From: Polyangiaceae bacterium
GTDB lineage: Bacteria > Myxococcota_A > Polyangia > Polyangiales > Polyangiaceae
DNA length: 64,000 bases
NCBI GenBank assembly: GCA_019637295.1
Contig: JAHBVX010000010.1
Coordinates: forward strand, 186,001-250,000
Direction: 5' to 3'
Made by a program: the position numbers and the translations under genes. Positions 50,014 to 58,323 of this stretch are shown here, in pieces. Within the stretch, counting starts at the first letter, position 1, and the number at the start of each line of letters is the position of its first letter. The notes under the pieces are model-generated. The model saw only the letters and a program-made list of their open reading frames with translations, was not told where the DNA came from and did not search any database.

Positions 50014-50688
50014 GTGAAGCGCCGTCTTGCTGCTCTGCTCTGGCTGCTGGCGGGGTGCCAGTCGGTGCTCGGGATCGAGGAGGGGAGACCACTGCAGGAC
50101 GCGGGCCTCGAGGCCGCGACAGACGCCGCCGTCGACTCGGCCCTGCAGGACGGCGCCACGGCCAAGTGCCCGAACGACTGCGACGACGGGGACCCTTGCA
50201 CCGCCGACGTGTGCAGCCTCGCGGGTTGCGAGCACAGCGTCACCCCGGGCGCTTCTTGCAGCGATGGCAACGTCTGTAACGGCGCCGAGATCTGCGACGC
50301 CCAAGGCGTGTGTCAGCCGGGCCAGCCCCTGGCGCTGGATGATGGCAACAGCTGCACTACGGACGTGTGCGATCCGGCGAACGGCGTCAGTCACATCCCG
50401 GTGCAGCACTCGCCGGCCAAGATCTGCGCCAACACTCAGGCTCAGTGCCCCGCGGGCTACTTCCGGAGCAAGACCCTGATCTGCGATCCCGAGTGCGGGA
50501 CGAACTGCCCCTACTGCGTGAACGGGTTTCTGTGCGAGCGCGCGTGTCTCGCCACGGTGCAGGCGTGCTGCAGTGACAACTGCGCGACGGCGTGCCCTAG
50601 CGGATACACCAAGACGAGCGAGTTTCAGACCACCACCTGCGGCTGCGCCACGGTGGCCGGTCCCGCGGTCGTGTGTACCCGCAGCTAG
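50014..50688 (+). CDS. Cys-rich lipoprotein
   Basis: 224 aa from a GTG start. The lipobox is LLAGCQS. The mature part has the CDDGDPCTADVC and CDDGNSCTTDVC-like units (here DDGNSCTTDVCDPANG), a myxobacterial Cys-rich repeat with many disulfides, then a second set (CDPECGTNCPYCVNGFLCERACLATVQACC). More than 25 Cys in all. It is an outer-surface adhesion or structural protein by analogy. No enzyme motif is seen. Confidence 0.78.
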   Translation: MKRRLAALLWLLAGCQSVLGIEEGRPLQDAGLEAATDAAVDSALQDGATAKCPNDCDDGDPCTADVCSLAGCEHSVTPGASCSDGNVCNGAEICDAQGVCQPGQPLALDDGNSCTTDVCDPANGVSHIPVQHSPAKICANTQAQCPAGYFRSKTLICDPECGTNCPYCVNGFLCERACLATVQACCSDNCATACPSGYTKTSEFQTTTCGCATVAGPAVVCTRS

Positions 50689-50757
50689 AGGTCGGCGAAG
50701 AATCGACCTCCAGCGACAGCATGAAGGAGCCGTCGAACCCGCGACAGCTCTCGAGGG

Positions 50758-52560
50758 CTAGCCTCCCGCGTCGAGTCGCATGCGAACGGCGGCCAGGGAG
50801 CGCGCGAGCCCCTTGAGCTGCGCTTCGAAGGCCTCGCGTGGGGCGTCCGGTGCGAGCCACCCCTCCCGCAGCGCGGTCTCGGTGAGCTCTTCCGTCAACA
50901 CCAGCTCACCAGCGCCGGCGGCGCCCTGCAGGCGCGCCGCGATGTTGACGGTCTGACCGAAGTAGTCCAACACGCCGTTGGCGGTTACCACGTAGCACGC
51001 GCCGGCGTGCAGGCCGATCTTGAGCGTCACGCCCGTGGCGTCTTCGCTCCCGCGTCGAAACGCCGGAAACCGAGCGTGCATGGCGGCGGCCGCGCGCACG
51101 GCGTCCGCCTCGCTCGCGAAGGCCGCCATCACGGCGTCGCCGATGGTCTTGACGATCGTACCCGAGAACTCGGCGATCACGGCGCGGAGCAGCTCGAAAT
51201 GATCCTGAACCACGCCAAACGCCTTGGCGTCGCCGATCGCCGTGTACAGCGCCGTCGAGCCGGTCAGGTCCGTGAACAACAAAGCGACTCGCGCGATCCG
51301 CAAGGTCAGTCCCGGCCGGAGCACCTCCCTCGCGAACTGGCTACGAAACGCCGGCAGCATGCTGATGTCGTGGGCGGTGGCGGCGTCCCCTGCGAAATCC
51401 ACCCGCTCGAGCTTCACGTGGCGCTCGCGCGCGTGACTGCTCCGCACCCGCAAGAGCGCGCCTGGCCTCACGTCGGCCTGCGCGGGCTCTAGACCCGCCT
51501 CGCTCGCGACTGAGTCGAGCCCCTCGGCGCCATCGTCGTGCACTCGCAAGATCGCGGCCGGCCCGCCGCGAACGAAGAGCCGGTAGCGACCCGCGCTCAG
51601 GGGCGCCGCGAGCTCCACGGTCTGCTCCGGCGGCAAGATGGCCTGGACCAAGACATGCGGCGTCCGAGCCGGCCCACCGATGCAGTAGGGCCCCTCGTCC
51701 ACGGTACGTAGCGAGTCGGGGGGACGAAACGTGGCCTCCACGGCGCGGTCCAAATCGAGATCGTACGAGATGTCGCACAGCTGGCAGTGCGCGTGCGCTC
51801 CGAGGGCGGAGAGCGCGCGCATGCGCTCGGACGCGGTACGACAGCTCGGGCACACCAGATCCCACATCAGCTCGAGCACGCCGGCGCTCACCCCCTGCAA
51901 GCACGCCTCGAGCACCGCGCGGTCGGGCAGGCCCCAGCTGCGCGCCAGCTCGTAGGGCCGAATGCGATCGACGCGTTGATCGGCGCCCGTGCGGATCAGC
52001 TCGACCAGCTTCTGCGCAGCGACGAGCTCGTCGCCGCTCGTGCTGTCGAACAGTCCCTTGGCGAGCCGGTCGAGCCCCTCGGCGTCGATGCGCGAGTCGT
52101 CGCTGGTCAGGACGCCGCCACCACTGGCTTCTTCGTCCATGCGCTCGACGAAGTTGGCCAGGCGCCCGACGAAGCGAGCGACCTGCAGCCGCACTATGGG
52201 CGCGATCACGCCGAACTTGGGCACCACCGCGACGCGCACGGTCACTCGCGTGCCGTCTCCGCTGGGCTCCAGGATGAAGCGATTGTCCATGGTCCGGAGT
52301 AGTCCCCGGCGCACGATGCGCTTGACGCTGAAGCGCTCGGGCTCGACCCACTCGTAGGGGCGCTCCTCGTACTCGAGCGGAAAGCCGCCGGACACGGTCT
52401 TGACCAGGTAGCGAGCCGCCGAGTCGTCGTCGTTCGGCGACAGCTCGATGCGGCCGAGCCCGATGACGCGATTGACGCGCTCGGTATCCGTGATCAATGG
52501 CCAGAGCGCGCGGGCGCTGGCCTTGCACTCTACGCTGCGCTCGACGGCGATTTCACCCAC
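50758..52560 (-). CDS. Adenylate/guanylate cyclase with SRPBCC and DUF5939-type regions
   Basis: 600 aa. Residues 1-145 form an SRPBCC/START-like domain (VERSVECKASARALWPLITDTERVN, EYEERPYEWVEPERFSV). About 160-400 is a DUF5939-like region with a zinc ribbon (CPSC...CQLC). The class III cyclase domain (about 430-590) has the metal Asp in ALLFTDLTGSTALY and KTIGDAVMAAF, and the conserved DYFGQTVNIAARLQ with the transition-state Asn/Arg. The substrate-selecting position is read best as adenylate. A soluble cyclase whose lipid-type domain may bind a ligand. The gene is alone on its strand. Confidence 0.9.
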   Translation of the reverse strand: MGEIAVERSVECKASARALWPLITDTERVNRVIGLGRIELSPNDDDSAARYLVKTVSGGFPLEYEERPYEWVEPERFSVKRIVRRGLLRTMDNRFILEPSGDGTRVTVRVAVVPKFGVIAPIVRLQVARFVGRLANFVERMDEEASGGGVLTSDDSRIDAEGLDRLAKGLFDSTSGDELVAAQKLVELIRTGADQRVDRIRPYELARSWGLPDRAVLEACLQGVSAGVLELMWDLVCPSCRTASERMRALSALGAHAHCQLCDISYDLDLDRAVEATFRPPDSLRTVDEGPYCIGGPARTPHVLVQAILPPEQTVELAAPLSAGRYRLFVRGGPAAILRVHDDGAEGLDSVASEAGLEPAQADVRPGALLRVRSSHARERHVKLERVDFAGDAATAHDISMLPAFRSQFAREVLRPGLTLRIARVALLFTDLTGSTALYTAIGDAKAFGVVQDHFELLRAVIAEFSGTIVKTIGDAVMAAFASEADAVRAAAAMHARFPAFRRGSEDATGVTLKIGLHAGACYVVTANGVLDYFGQTVNIAARLQGAAGAGELVLTEELTETALREGWLAPDAPREAFEAQLKGLARSLAAVRMRLDAGG

Positions 52561-52594
52561 GCGGGGAGCCTACAGGATCTTCAGCCGCGGTCCG

Positions 52595-53275
52595 CTATGG
52601 AGTTGCCGTGGCGCAGCCCAGATACTCGCCGCCACCGCAGGCGCAGCTGCACGGTGGTTTGCCCGCGCACTCGTAGTCGCAGGGGCAGATGCACGAGTCG
52701 CTGAGCGCCTTGCAGTCCGCTCGATCGAAGCACTGGCAGGCCGAGAGCCCCTCGCAGGGCGGAGGCGCGCACTTGGGTTCGCTCACCGTCCAGGCGCCGT
52801 AGACGCACTGCGCTTCGAGACGCGTCGAGCCGTCCGCGCACTGCTCGTACCCGCAATACTGCTGCCCGGAGCCGCACGCGTCGCTCGAGCCGCAGGCGCT
52901 GCCCGGCTCGGGCACCTCACTGGGGCAGGGAGGGGGGGGCGGCGGGTTGCAGGACGCCGGAGTCGCCATCCACTGCCCGTCGAGGCACTGAGCCATGAAG
53001 TCGGTGCAGCACGGGTTCTGGTTCGGGTACGCACACCACGAGCCGCTCGGCAGCGAGCAGCTCGCCCCATTGCTGGGGAAAGAGCTGGGACAGCCCGCCT
53101 GGGCCGAACCGCCGCTGCCGCTCGAACCCCCCGTCGCGCCAGCGCCCGCGGAGCCGCCGCTCGAGTCCCCGGAGGTGCTACCGCCGCAGGCGGCGATCCC
53201 GCTCAGGGCCACAGTGATCAGAAAGGGTGATCGGAGTCGTCGGTGTTGGGCCAAGAGGTGCCGTCCTAGCGGCAC
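52595..53275 (-). CDS. Cys-rich lipoprotein
   Basis: 226 aa from a GTG at 53275; a TTG a few codons later is possible. The lipobox is IAACGG, followed by a Gly/Ser linker. The mature part has at least 24 Cys in pairs (CSLPSGSWCAY, NPCCTDFMAQC, CQCFDRADCKALSDSCICPCDYEC, PPCSCACGGGEYLGC) with a Pro run near residue 110. It looks like a disulfide-stitched surface protein. It is divergent from the TonB-receptor operon and its start overlaps one of the palindromes in the shared spacer. Confidence 0.75.
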   Translation of the reverse strand: MPLGRHLLAQHRRLRSPFLITVALSGIAACGGSTSGDSSGGSAGAGATGGSSGSGGSAQAGCPSSFPSNGASCSLPSGSWCAYPNQNPCCTDFMAQCLDGQWMATPASCNPPPPPPCPSEVPEPGSACGSSDACGSGQQYCGYEQCADGSTRLEAQCVYGAWTVSEPKCAPPPCEGLSACQCFDRADCKALSDSCICPCDYECAGKPPCSCACGGGEYLGCATATP

Positions 53276-53349
53276 AGTTGTGCCGGATGCGAGTCAGTAT
53301 CCCCGTCAATTATCGGTGTGCCAGCGTCAGTTGCACAGTTCGTGCCGGA
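53258..53349. promoter_or_regulatory. Repeated palindromic elements in the divergent spacer
   Basis: GTGCCG (53258) and CGGCAC (53270) form one dyad; CGGCACA-GT-TGTGCCG (53270-53285) is a 7-bp dyad with a 2-base centre. GCACAGTT(C)GTGCCGGA occurs twice (53272-53287 and 53333-53349). Shared by the Cys-rich lipoprotein and the TonB-receptor operon, these look like regulator sites. The binding protein is unknown. Confidence 0.6.
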
Positions 53350-53372
53350 GCTAAACGTGCCAACGGCGTAGC

Positions 53373-53390
53373 ACGAGATTACGATTTCGT
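53373..53390. promoter_or_regulatory. Dyad upstream of the TonB-receptor gene
   Basis: ACGA-AT and AT-TCGT arms mirror each other across 18 bases (12 of 18 positions symmetric), 37 bases before the receptor ATG. A Fur/Zur-like or other operator is possible; it does not fit a specific consensus that I know. Confidence 0.45.
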
Positions 53391-53426
53391 AGCACCGACA
53401 CCCGAGGTCTGCTACTCCGCACGGCG

Positions 53427-55856
53427 ATGCGTCCCGACTCGGGCTTTGCCCTGCTGGCAGCGCTGGCCGTGACGCTGGTCGCAGGGCTCGGGCGGGCGCA
53501 CGAGCTCGAGCCGCCCAGGGCGCTCCACCAACCCACCGCCCCCTGGCCTCCCGGTCACGAGTCGCCCCACGACTTGGTGGTGCCCTTGCGGCTCACCGTC
53601 GCCGCCGATGGCAGCGTCGAGGCCGCCATCGTGGAGGTGAGCCTCGGCGAACCCTTCGACTCGATTGCGATTCGGACCGCGCGAACCTGGCGATTCCGTC
53701 CGGCAATAGGTCCCAATGGCGCGGTGCGCGCCATCGTGCGGGCAGTGGTGCGTTTCGTAGGCGAGCCGCGAGAGCCCGGCAAGCCGTTGGTACACCGGCA
53801 CGCTCCTCACGGCGCACCGCATGTCCATCCCCCAGTTGACGCCGCACCGGACCAGCCCCTCGAGGTGCTCGGACACGGCGAGGAGCAGCACCAGCGAACG
53901 GTCCGCGTGGAGGGACAGCGGCGCGCCCGCGCTGCTTCCGAAGTGGAGCGCTCGCGCAAGGTGCTCTCGGCCGCGCCTCACCGCACGGCGAGCGACTTGC
54001 TGAGGACGATCCCCGGAGTCTTCGTCACGCAGCACAGCGGCGAAGGCAAAGCGCATCAGATCTTCTTCCGCGGCTTCGACTCCGTGCACGGTCAAGACTT
54101 GGAGATCTGGGTCGCCGGCGCGCCTGTCAACGACGTGAGCAACGTGCATGGCCAGGGCTACGCAGACTTGCACTTCTTGATGCCCGAAGTGGTCAAGAGC
54201 CTGCGCGCCGAGCCGGGAGCATTCTCCCCGCGCCAGGGAGACTTCGCGGTCGCCGGAACCCTGCGCTTCGAGCTGGGCTTCGACGAGCCCGGCACGACCG
54301 CCTCCGCGACCGCGGGCACCTTCGGCTCTCGCCGTGGTTTTGTGGCGTTTCGGCCCGTGGGGCAGCCTGAAGACAGCTTTGGCGCGGCGGAGGTGTACCG
54401 AACCGACGGCTTCGGCGACGGCCGAGCGGCGGAGCGCGCCTCCGCCGTGGGTCAGGTGGGCACGCCGCTCGGTCGCGACTCGTCCCTGCGCCTGATGGCC
54501 TCCACCTACGCCGGTCGCTTCGGCAGCGCGGGCGTCGTGCGGCAGGATGACCTGGAGAACGGTCGCATCGACCGCTTCGGAAGCTACGACACCAACCAAG
54601 GCGGACACGCCAGCCGAAGTCAGTTCGTGGCGGAGCTGGAGAGCGGTGGCGACGACTGGCAGCTCTCGGTCGCGCCCTACGTCGTGCGTCGTTCGATGGA
54701 GCTTCGTTCGAACTTCACTGGCTACCTGCAAGACAGCGTCAATGGGGACGCCACGTCGCAGCTCAACGACGCGACCACCCTCGGTCTGACGGCGTCGCTG
54801 CGTCGCCGGGTGGAGATCCTGTCGCGCCAGGACAGCGTCGAGGTCGGCGTCTTCGGCCGCAGCGACTTCATCGAGCAGGCCTACCGGCGGGTGAACGTGC
54901 AAGACGGGAGTGTCGTCGCCACGCCGGTGCTGGCCGACATTCGTGCATCTGGCGTGGGTGGCTACTTCGATGCAAGCGTGCACCCCATCGAGCGGGTCGC
55001 CTTGCGCGGCGGCATGCGGGCGGACGGGTTGTCCTTCTCGACTCGGAACCATGAAGCCGTGGGGGGCGAGACGCGCTCGAGCCAGGGTGTCCACCTCGGC
55101 AACAAGCTCACTCTGGATGTCGCCCTGCTCCCGGGCCTGAGCACCCAGGTCAGCTACGGAGAAGGCTTCCGCTCCCCCCAAGCGCGCAGCCTGGCCAACG
55201 GCCAGACCACCCCCTTCACGCAGGTTTCCGCGGTGGAGGCGGGCGTGCGCTACCAGGACGGCAAACGTCTCCGAGCGTCCCTCGCCGCCTTTCGCACGGG
55301 CCTCAGTGAGGACGTCGTGTTCGACGAGACGACGGCGCGCAACGAAGCCGTGCCCTCAACCCTGCGAATCGGCGGCGTGGCGGACCTCGTCGCCGAACCC
55401 GTCACGTGGTTCACCTCCGCGTTGGGTGCGACCTACACCCAAGCTACGTTTCAGCAGGACGGTGGGCCGCGAGCGGAGAAGGGCGCGTTGGTGCCCTTCG
55501 TCCCACAAATGGTCGTGCGCACGGATGTTGCGGTGCGTGGGGAGCTGGCCCACGTGGGCAGGCGCTCACTGCTCGGCAAGGTGGGCGTTGGCACCAGCAC
55601 CCTCTACCGCCGGCCGCTGCCCTTCGGTGAGTTCGGCGACGACGTCCTCTTGGTCGACGCGCAGGCCAGCGTGCGTCTGAGAGAAGTGGAGCTGAAGCTC
55701 GAGTCCTTCAACGTGCTCGGTGCGCAGTGGAACGACGGCGAGTTCGTGTACGCGTCGAACTTCGAGCGGGCCGCCGCGCCGTCGCTCCTACCGGCACGTC
55801 ACTTGACCGCGGGCGCTCCGCGGACGGTGATGATGTCCTTGTGGGTATACCTATGA
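53427..55856 (+). CDS. TonB-dependent receptor with N-terminal TonB-C-like domain and His-rich segment
   Basis: 809 aa. After a signal peptide, residues about 45-115 resemble a TonB C-terminal domain (VVPLRLTVAADGSVEAAIVEVSLGEPFDSIAIRTARTWRFRPA). A His-rich stretch follows (HRHAPHGAPHVHPP), then the receptor plug (RKVLSAAPHRTASDLLRTIPGVFVTQHSG, RGFD, and QGYADLHFLMPEVVKSLRAEPGAFS) and an about 550-residue barrel ending in an aromatic residue and Leu (SLWVYL). It imports a large or scarce ligand, such as a metal chelate, across the outer membrane. A TonB-like domain on the receptor itself is unusual. It overlaps the next gene (ATGA). Confidence 0.9.
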   Translation: MRPDSGFALLAALAVTLVAGLGRAHELEPPRALHQPTAPWPPGHESPHDLVVPLRLTVAADGSVEAAIVEVSLGEPFDSIAIRTARTWRFRPAIGPNGAVRAIVRAVVRFVGEPREPGKPLVHRHAPHGAPHVHPPVDAAPDQPLEVLGHGEEQHQRTVRVEGQRRARAASEVERSRKVLSAAPHRTASDLLRTIPGVFVTQHSGEGKAHQIFFRGFDSVHGQDLEIWVAGAPVNDVSNVHGQGYADLHFLMPEVVKSLRAEPGAFSPRQGDFAVAGTLRFELGFDEPGTTASATAGTFGSRRGFVAFRPVGQPEDSFGAAEVYRTDGFGDGRAAERASAVGQVGTPLGRDSSLRLMASTYAGRFGSAGVVRQDDLENGRIDRFGSYDTNQGGHASRSQFVAELESGGDDWQLSVAPYVVRRSMELRSNFTGYLQDSVNGDATSQLNDATTLGLTASLRRRVEILSRQDSVEVGVFGRSDFIEQAYRRVNVQDGSVVATPVLADIRASGVGGYFDASVHPIERVALRGGMRADGLSFSTRNHEAVGGETRSSQGVHLGNKLTLDVALLPGLSTQVSYGEGFRSPQARSLANGQTTPFTQVSAVEAGVRYQDGKRLRASLAAFRTGLSEDVVFDETTARNEAVPSTLRIGGVADLVAEPVTWFTSALGATYTQATFQQDGGPRAEKGALVPFVPQMVVRTDVAVRGELAHVGRRSLLGKVGVGTSTLYRRPLPFGEFGDDVLLVDAQASVRLREVELKLESFNVLGAQWNDGEFVYASNFERAAAPSLLPARHLTAGAPRTVMMSLWVYL

Positions 55857-56680
55857 AGTCGCATCGAAGGATGACGGAGCGCCGTTTGGGGCCACGGCCC
55901 GTCGCGCTACTCTGCTCACTGGGCTGCTTCCTGGGCAGTCCTGCCCTCTTGACCCTGCCGGGCTGCAGCAGCCAGAGCGACGCCACCAGCGGAAAGCGCG
56001 TGACGCTCGCCACGCAGTTCAGGTCCGTGGATGTCACCGCCGCGGGCTTCACGACGGGCGCGGGCTACGGCGTGGTGCTGACCCAGGCATTGCTGGCGAC
56101 CGGGCCGCTGTACTACTTCCAAGGCGCGCCCATCGAGGCGCGAGGGCCCGCGCTGTCCGTAGTGAGGTCGGCCTTCGCGCACCCGGGTCACTATCAGCCC
56201 GGGGACAACAACGGCGAGATGCTGAGCGAGTGGTCCGTGGACTTGCTCGCCGGTCCTGCGGACTTCCCCGCCGGTCGAGGAGTGACGGGCCAGTATCGCT
56301 CGGCGACCTTCAGCTTCGGTCAAGGGAGCGCAGGCCCGGTCTCCTCCGCCCTCGACGGCCACGTCGTCTTGGTCGAGGGCAGCGCAACCGTCCTCGGTCA
56401 AGAGCGCCCCTTCGTCGCCTTCGCGGATGTCCAAGACCTGCTCGACGCCACCGGCAAGCTGGTCGTCGAGGGCTGCGCCTTCGAGGAAGCCGAGGTGCGC
56501 GCGAGCGGCACGGTCGTCGTCACCGTCAACCTGCCTCTATGGCTCGATCAAATCGACTTCGCCGCGGTGACGCTGGACGCGTCCGGCACGGCGGTGCTCG
56601 AGCGTGGAACCTCCCCACACAAGGCGTTCATTCACGGACTACGCAAGGCGGCGGCCTACCGCTTCAGCTACGAGAACTGA
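55853..56680 (+). CDS. Lipoprotein of the TonB-receptor operon
   Basis: 275 aa; the ATG overlaps the receptor stop. A long basic N-terminus precedes the signal with lipobox LPGCSS. The mature part is beta-rich (TQFRSVDVTAAGFTTGAGYGVVLTQ, SAFAHPGHYQPGDNNGEMLSEWSVDL, ARGVTGQYRSATFSF, GHVVLVEGSATVLGQERPFVAFADV). His-pairs occur at HPGHYQPGD. No family is recognised. Its translational coupling to the receptor makes it the obvious partner, perhaps a ligand-presenting surface lipoprotein. Confidence 0.8.
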   Translation: MKSHRRMTERRLGPRPVALLCSLGCFLGSPALLTLPGCSSQSDATSGKRVTLATQFRSVDVTAAGFTTGAGYGVVLTQALLATGPLYYFQGAPIEARGPALSVVRSAFAHPGHYQPGDNNGEMLSEWSVDLLAGPADFPAGRGVTGQYRSATFSFGQGSAGPVSSALDGHVVLVEGSATVLGQERPFVAFADVQDLLDATGKLVVEGCAFEEAEVRASGTVVVTVNLPLWLDQIDFAAVTLDASGTAVLERGTSPHKAFIHGLRKAAAYRFSYEN

Positions 56681-56699
56681 CTCAGAGAGAGCCAACCCG

Positions 56700-57554
56700 A
56701 TGAACAGCAGATACTCTGGACTCGTTGCCTTGCTCCTGCTGCCTGCTTGCGGCTTCGATGACGATCCGGCCGGCACTACCGGCAAGGCGGACTTGGCTTT
56801 CACCACCTACGGCGAGGAGTTCGTGGAGGACGGCATCCCCGCTGACGAGATCGAGGACGGTTGGGCGGCGAAGTTCGACAAGTTCCTGGTCGTGCTCGGC
56901 GACGTGCGCGTCGCGGACGACAAAGGCAATGAAGGGGCGCGGTTGAGTGCTCTGACGCTGTTCGACATGACCAAGCCCGGCCCCCACGCCGTCGGTACGG
57001 CGGCTGGCATCGGCGCCAAGCACTGGAACCGCGTCGGGTTTCGCATCCCCGCGGCGACTGCCGATACCACGCTTGGCTCCACGGCCACCCAGGCCGACCT
57101 CGACCTGATGAAGCAGGCCGGATACGCCGTATACGTCACGGGCAGCGCCACTCGGGGCAGCGACACGAAGACCTTCGCCTGGGGCTTCACGGAGAGCACT
57201 ACCTATTCGGAATGCACCGCCGACATCGATGGCAAGGAAGAAGAAGGCGTCGTGCTCGCCAATGGAGCCAAGGTCACCGCGGAGCTGACCATCCACGGTG
57301 ATCACTTCTTCTACGACGACCTGTCCGCCGAGACTGCCGTACTGCGATTCGACGCCATCGCGTCTGCAGACACGAATCAGGATGGTGCGGTGACCCTGGA
57401 GGAGCTGGCTGCGGTCAAGCTGTTCGACATTCCCGCGGGCTCGTATCAGACCGGCGCGGCGAACATCGACGACCTGCGTGGGTTCATCAGCGCGCTAGTC
57501 TCCACCCTGGGACACTTCCGGGGTGAGGGTCACTGCACCCCCACCGTGGAGTAA
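56700..57554 (+). CDS. EF-hand lipoprotein of the TonB-receptor operon
   Basis: 284 aa from the ATG at 56700, 19 bases after the previous gene. The lipobox is LLLPACGF. A beta-rich region starts with GEEFVEDGIPADEIEDGWAAKFDKFLVVLGDVRVAD, followed by a canonical EF-hand near residue 225 (D-T-N-Q-D-G-A-V-T-L-E-E, all calcium ligands in place). One HGDHFFYDD segment adds possible metal ligands. It is probably a surface-exposed calcium- or metal-binding partner of the TonB receptor. It is last in the operon. Confidence 0.82.
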   Translation: MNSRYSGLVALLLLPACGFDDDPAGTTGKADLAFTTYGEEFVEDGIPADEIEDGWAAKFDKFLVVLGDVRVADDKGNEGARLSALTLFDMTKPGPHAVGTAAGIGAKHWNRVGFRIPAATADTTLGSTATQADLDLMKQAGYAVYVTGSATRGSDTKTFAWGFTESTTYSECTADIDGKEEEGVVLANGAKVTAELTIHGDHFFYDDLSAETAVLRFDAIASADTNQDGAVTLEELAAVKLFDIPAGSYQTGAANIDDLRGFISALVSTLGHFRGEGHCTPTVE

Positions 57555-57583
57555 AGTGCGTGGTCAGCGTCGATGAGTGACCG

Positions 57584-58255
57584 TCAGGCGAGCACAAGAG
57601 CGAGCTCCGCGCCGGCGTTCTGCTCCACCACGTCGCCGTGAGCCATGATCAAGCGAGCGATGTCCCAAGTGAGGATGCGCGCGACGCTTGCGTCGAACGC
57701 GGCTCGGTCCTTGACCAACATGCCCCACATGCGGCTCTTGGCCAGCTGGCCGTTGGTGCCCATCAGGGACATCACCAGGCGCGTCATCAGACCCTCGGGG
57801 TGGAGCACGTTGAACACCAGGTCACTGGTGATCAGCGTCCCCGACGGCTGGTGAAAGAACACGACCTCGTTCATCTTGGGTGCGCCCTCTACCAAGACCT
57901 GAACGAGCTCGCCGTCGACCCCAGGCAGCGGGTCGCCCGAGAGAAGACCTGGTAGCGGCAGGTCCGGCCGCTTCTGCGCCAGGCCCGACGGCGCGAACAG
58001 CTTCGCGTCCGGGAACTGCGCGAGGGCGTGCCCCACGAACAGGTGGTGGTACAGGTTGGGCGCGATCACTAAGCGCACCGGGCCGATGGCAGCGACCGCC
58101 GCCTGCGTCTCCGGAGCCATCCGGACCGGGGAGTGCAGCAGGACGTCGCCGGACGCGAGGCGGACCACGGTCATCCGCGTGTCGAGGCGCGCGCCGGCGG
58201 GGAGCTTCACGGGCGCGCTGACGTGCCAGATGTCCTGAGCGAGGGGAACGAGCAT
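57584..58255 (-). CDS. DUF4336 protein (metallo-beta-lactamase-like fold)
   Basis: 223 aa from the ATG at 58255, chosen because GGAGG lies 8 bases upstream and the earlier ATG (58276) falls in the promoter -10. The sequence has the DUF4336 pattern DIWHVSAPVKLPAG..LDTRMTVVRL..GDVLLHSPV, VIAPNLYHHLFVGHALAQFPDAKLFAP, VFFHQPSGTLITSDLVFNV and IMAHGDVV. It belongs to the beta-lactamase-like superfamily but lacks the full HxHxDH zinc site, so activity is uncertain. It is divergent from a MarR gene with a shared operator. Confidence 0.85.
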   Translation of the reverse strand: MLVPLAQDIWHVSAPVKLPAGARLDTRMTVVRLASGDVLLHSPVRMAPETQAAVAAIGPVRLVIAPNLYHHLFVGHALAQFPDAKLFAPSGLAQKRPDLPLPGLLSGDPLPGVDGELVQVLVEGAPKMNEVVFFHQPSGTLITSDLVFNVLHPEGLMTRLVMSLMGTNGQLAKSRMWGMLVKDRAAFDASVARILTWDIARLIMAHGDVVEQNAGAELALVLA

Positions 58256-58275
58256 GGGCGAGACCTCCGGAGCCA

Positions 58276-58316
58276 TTGATAAACCAACTTGACTACTTGG
58301 TCAAGTCTGCTTTACT
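58276..58316. promoter_or_regulatory. Divergent promoters with a MarR operator
   Basis: ACTTGAC (58287-58293) and GTCAAGT (58300-58306) form a perfect 20-bp dyad. On the plus strand TTGACT (58289) and TTTACT (58311) are -35 and -10 with 16 bases between them. On the minus strand TTGACC (58304) and TATCAA (58281) give a 17-base spacing. The dyad covers both -35 boxes. Confidence 0.8.
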
Positions 58317-58323
58317 AGCTGTG

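Noticed and set aside
53412-55181. 589-codon frame antisense to the TonB receptor
   Set aside because: No motif or signal; composition is that of an antisense shadow. The receptor reading is convincing.
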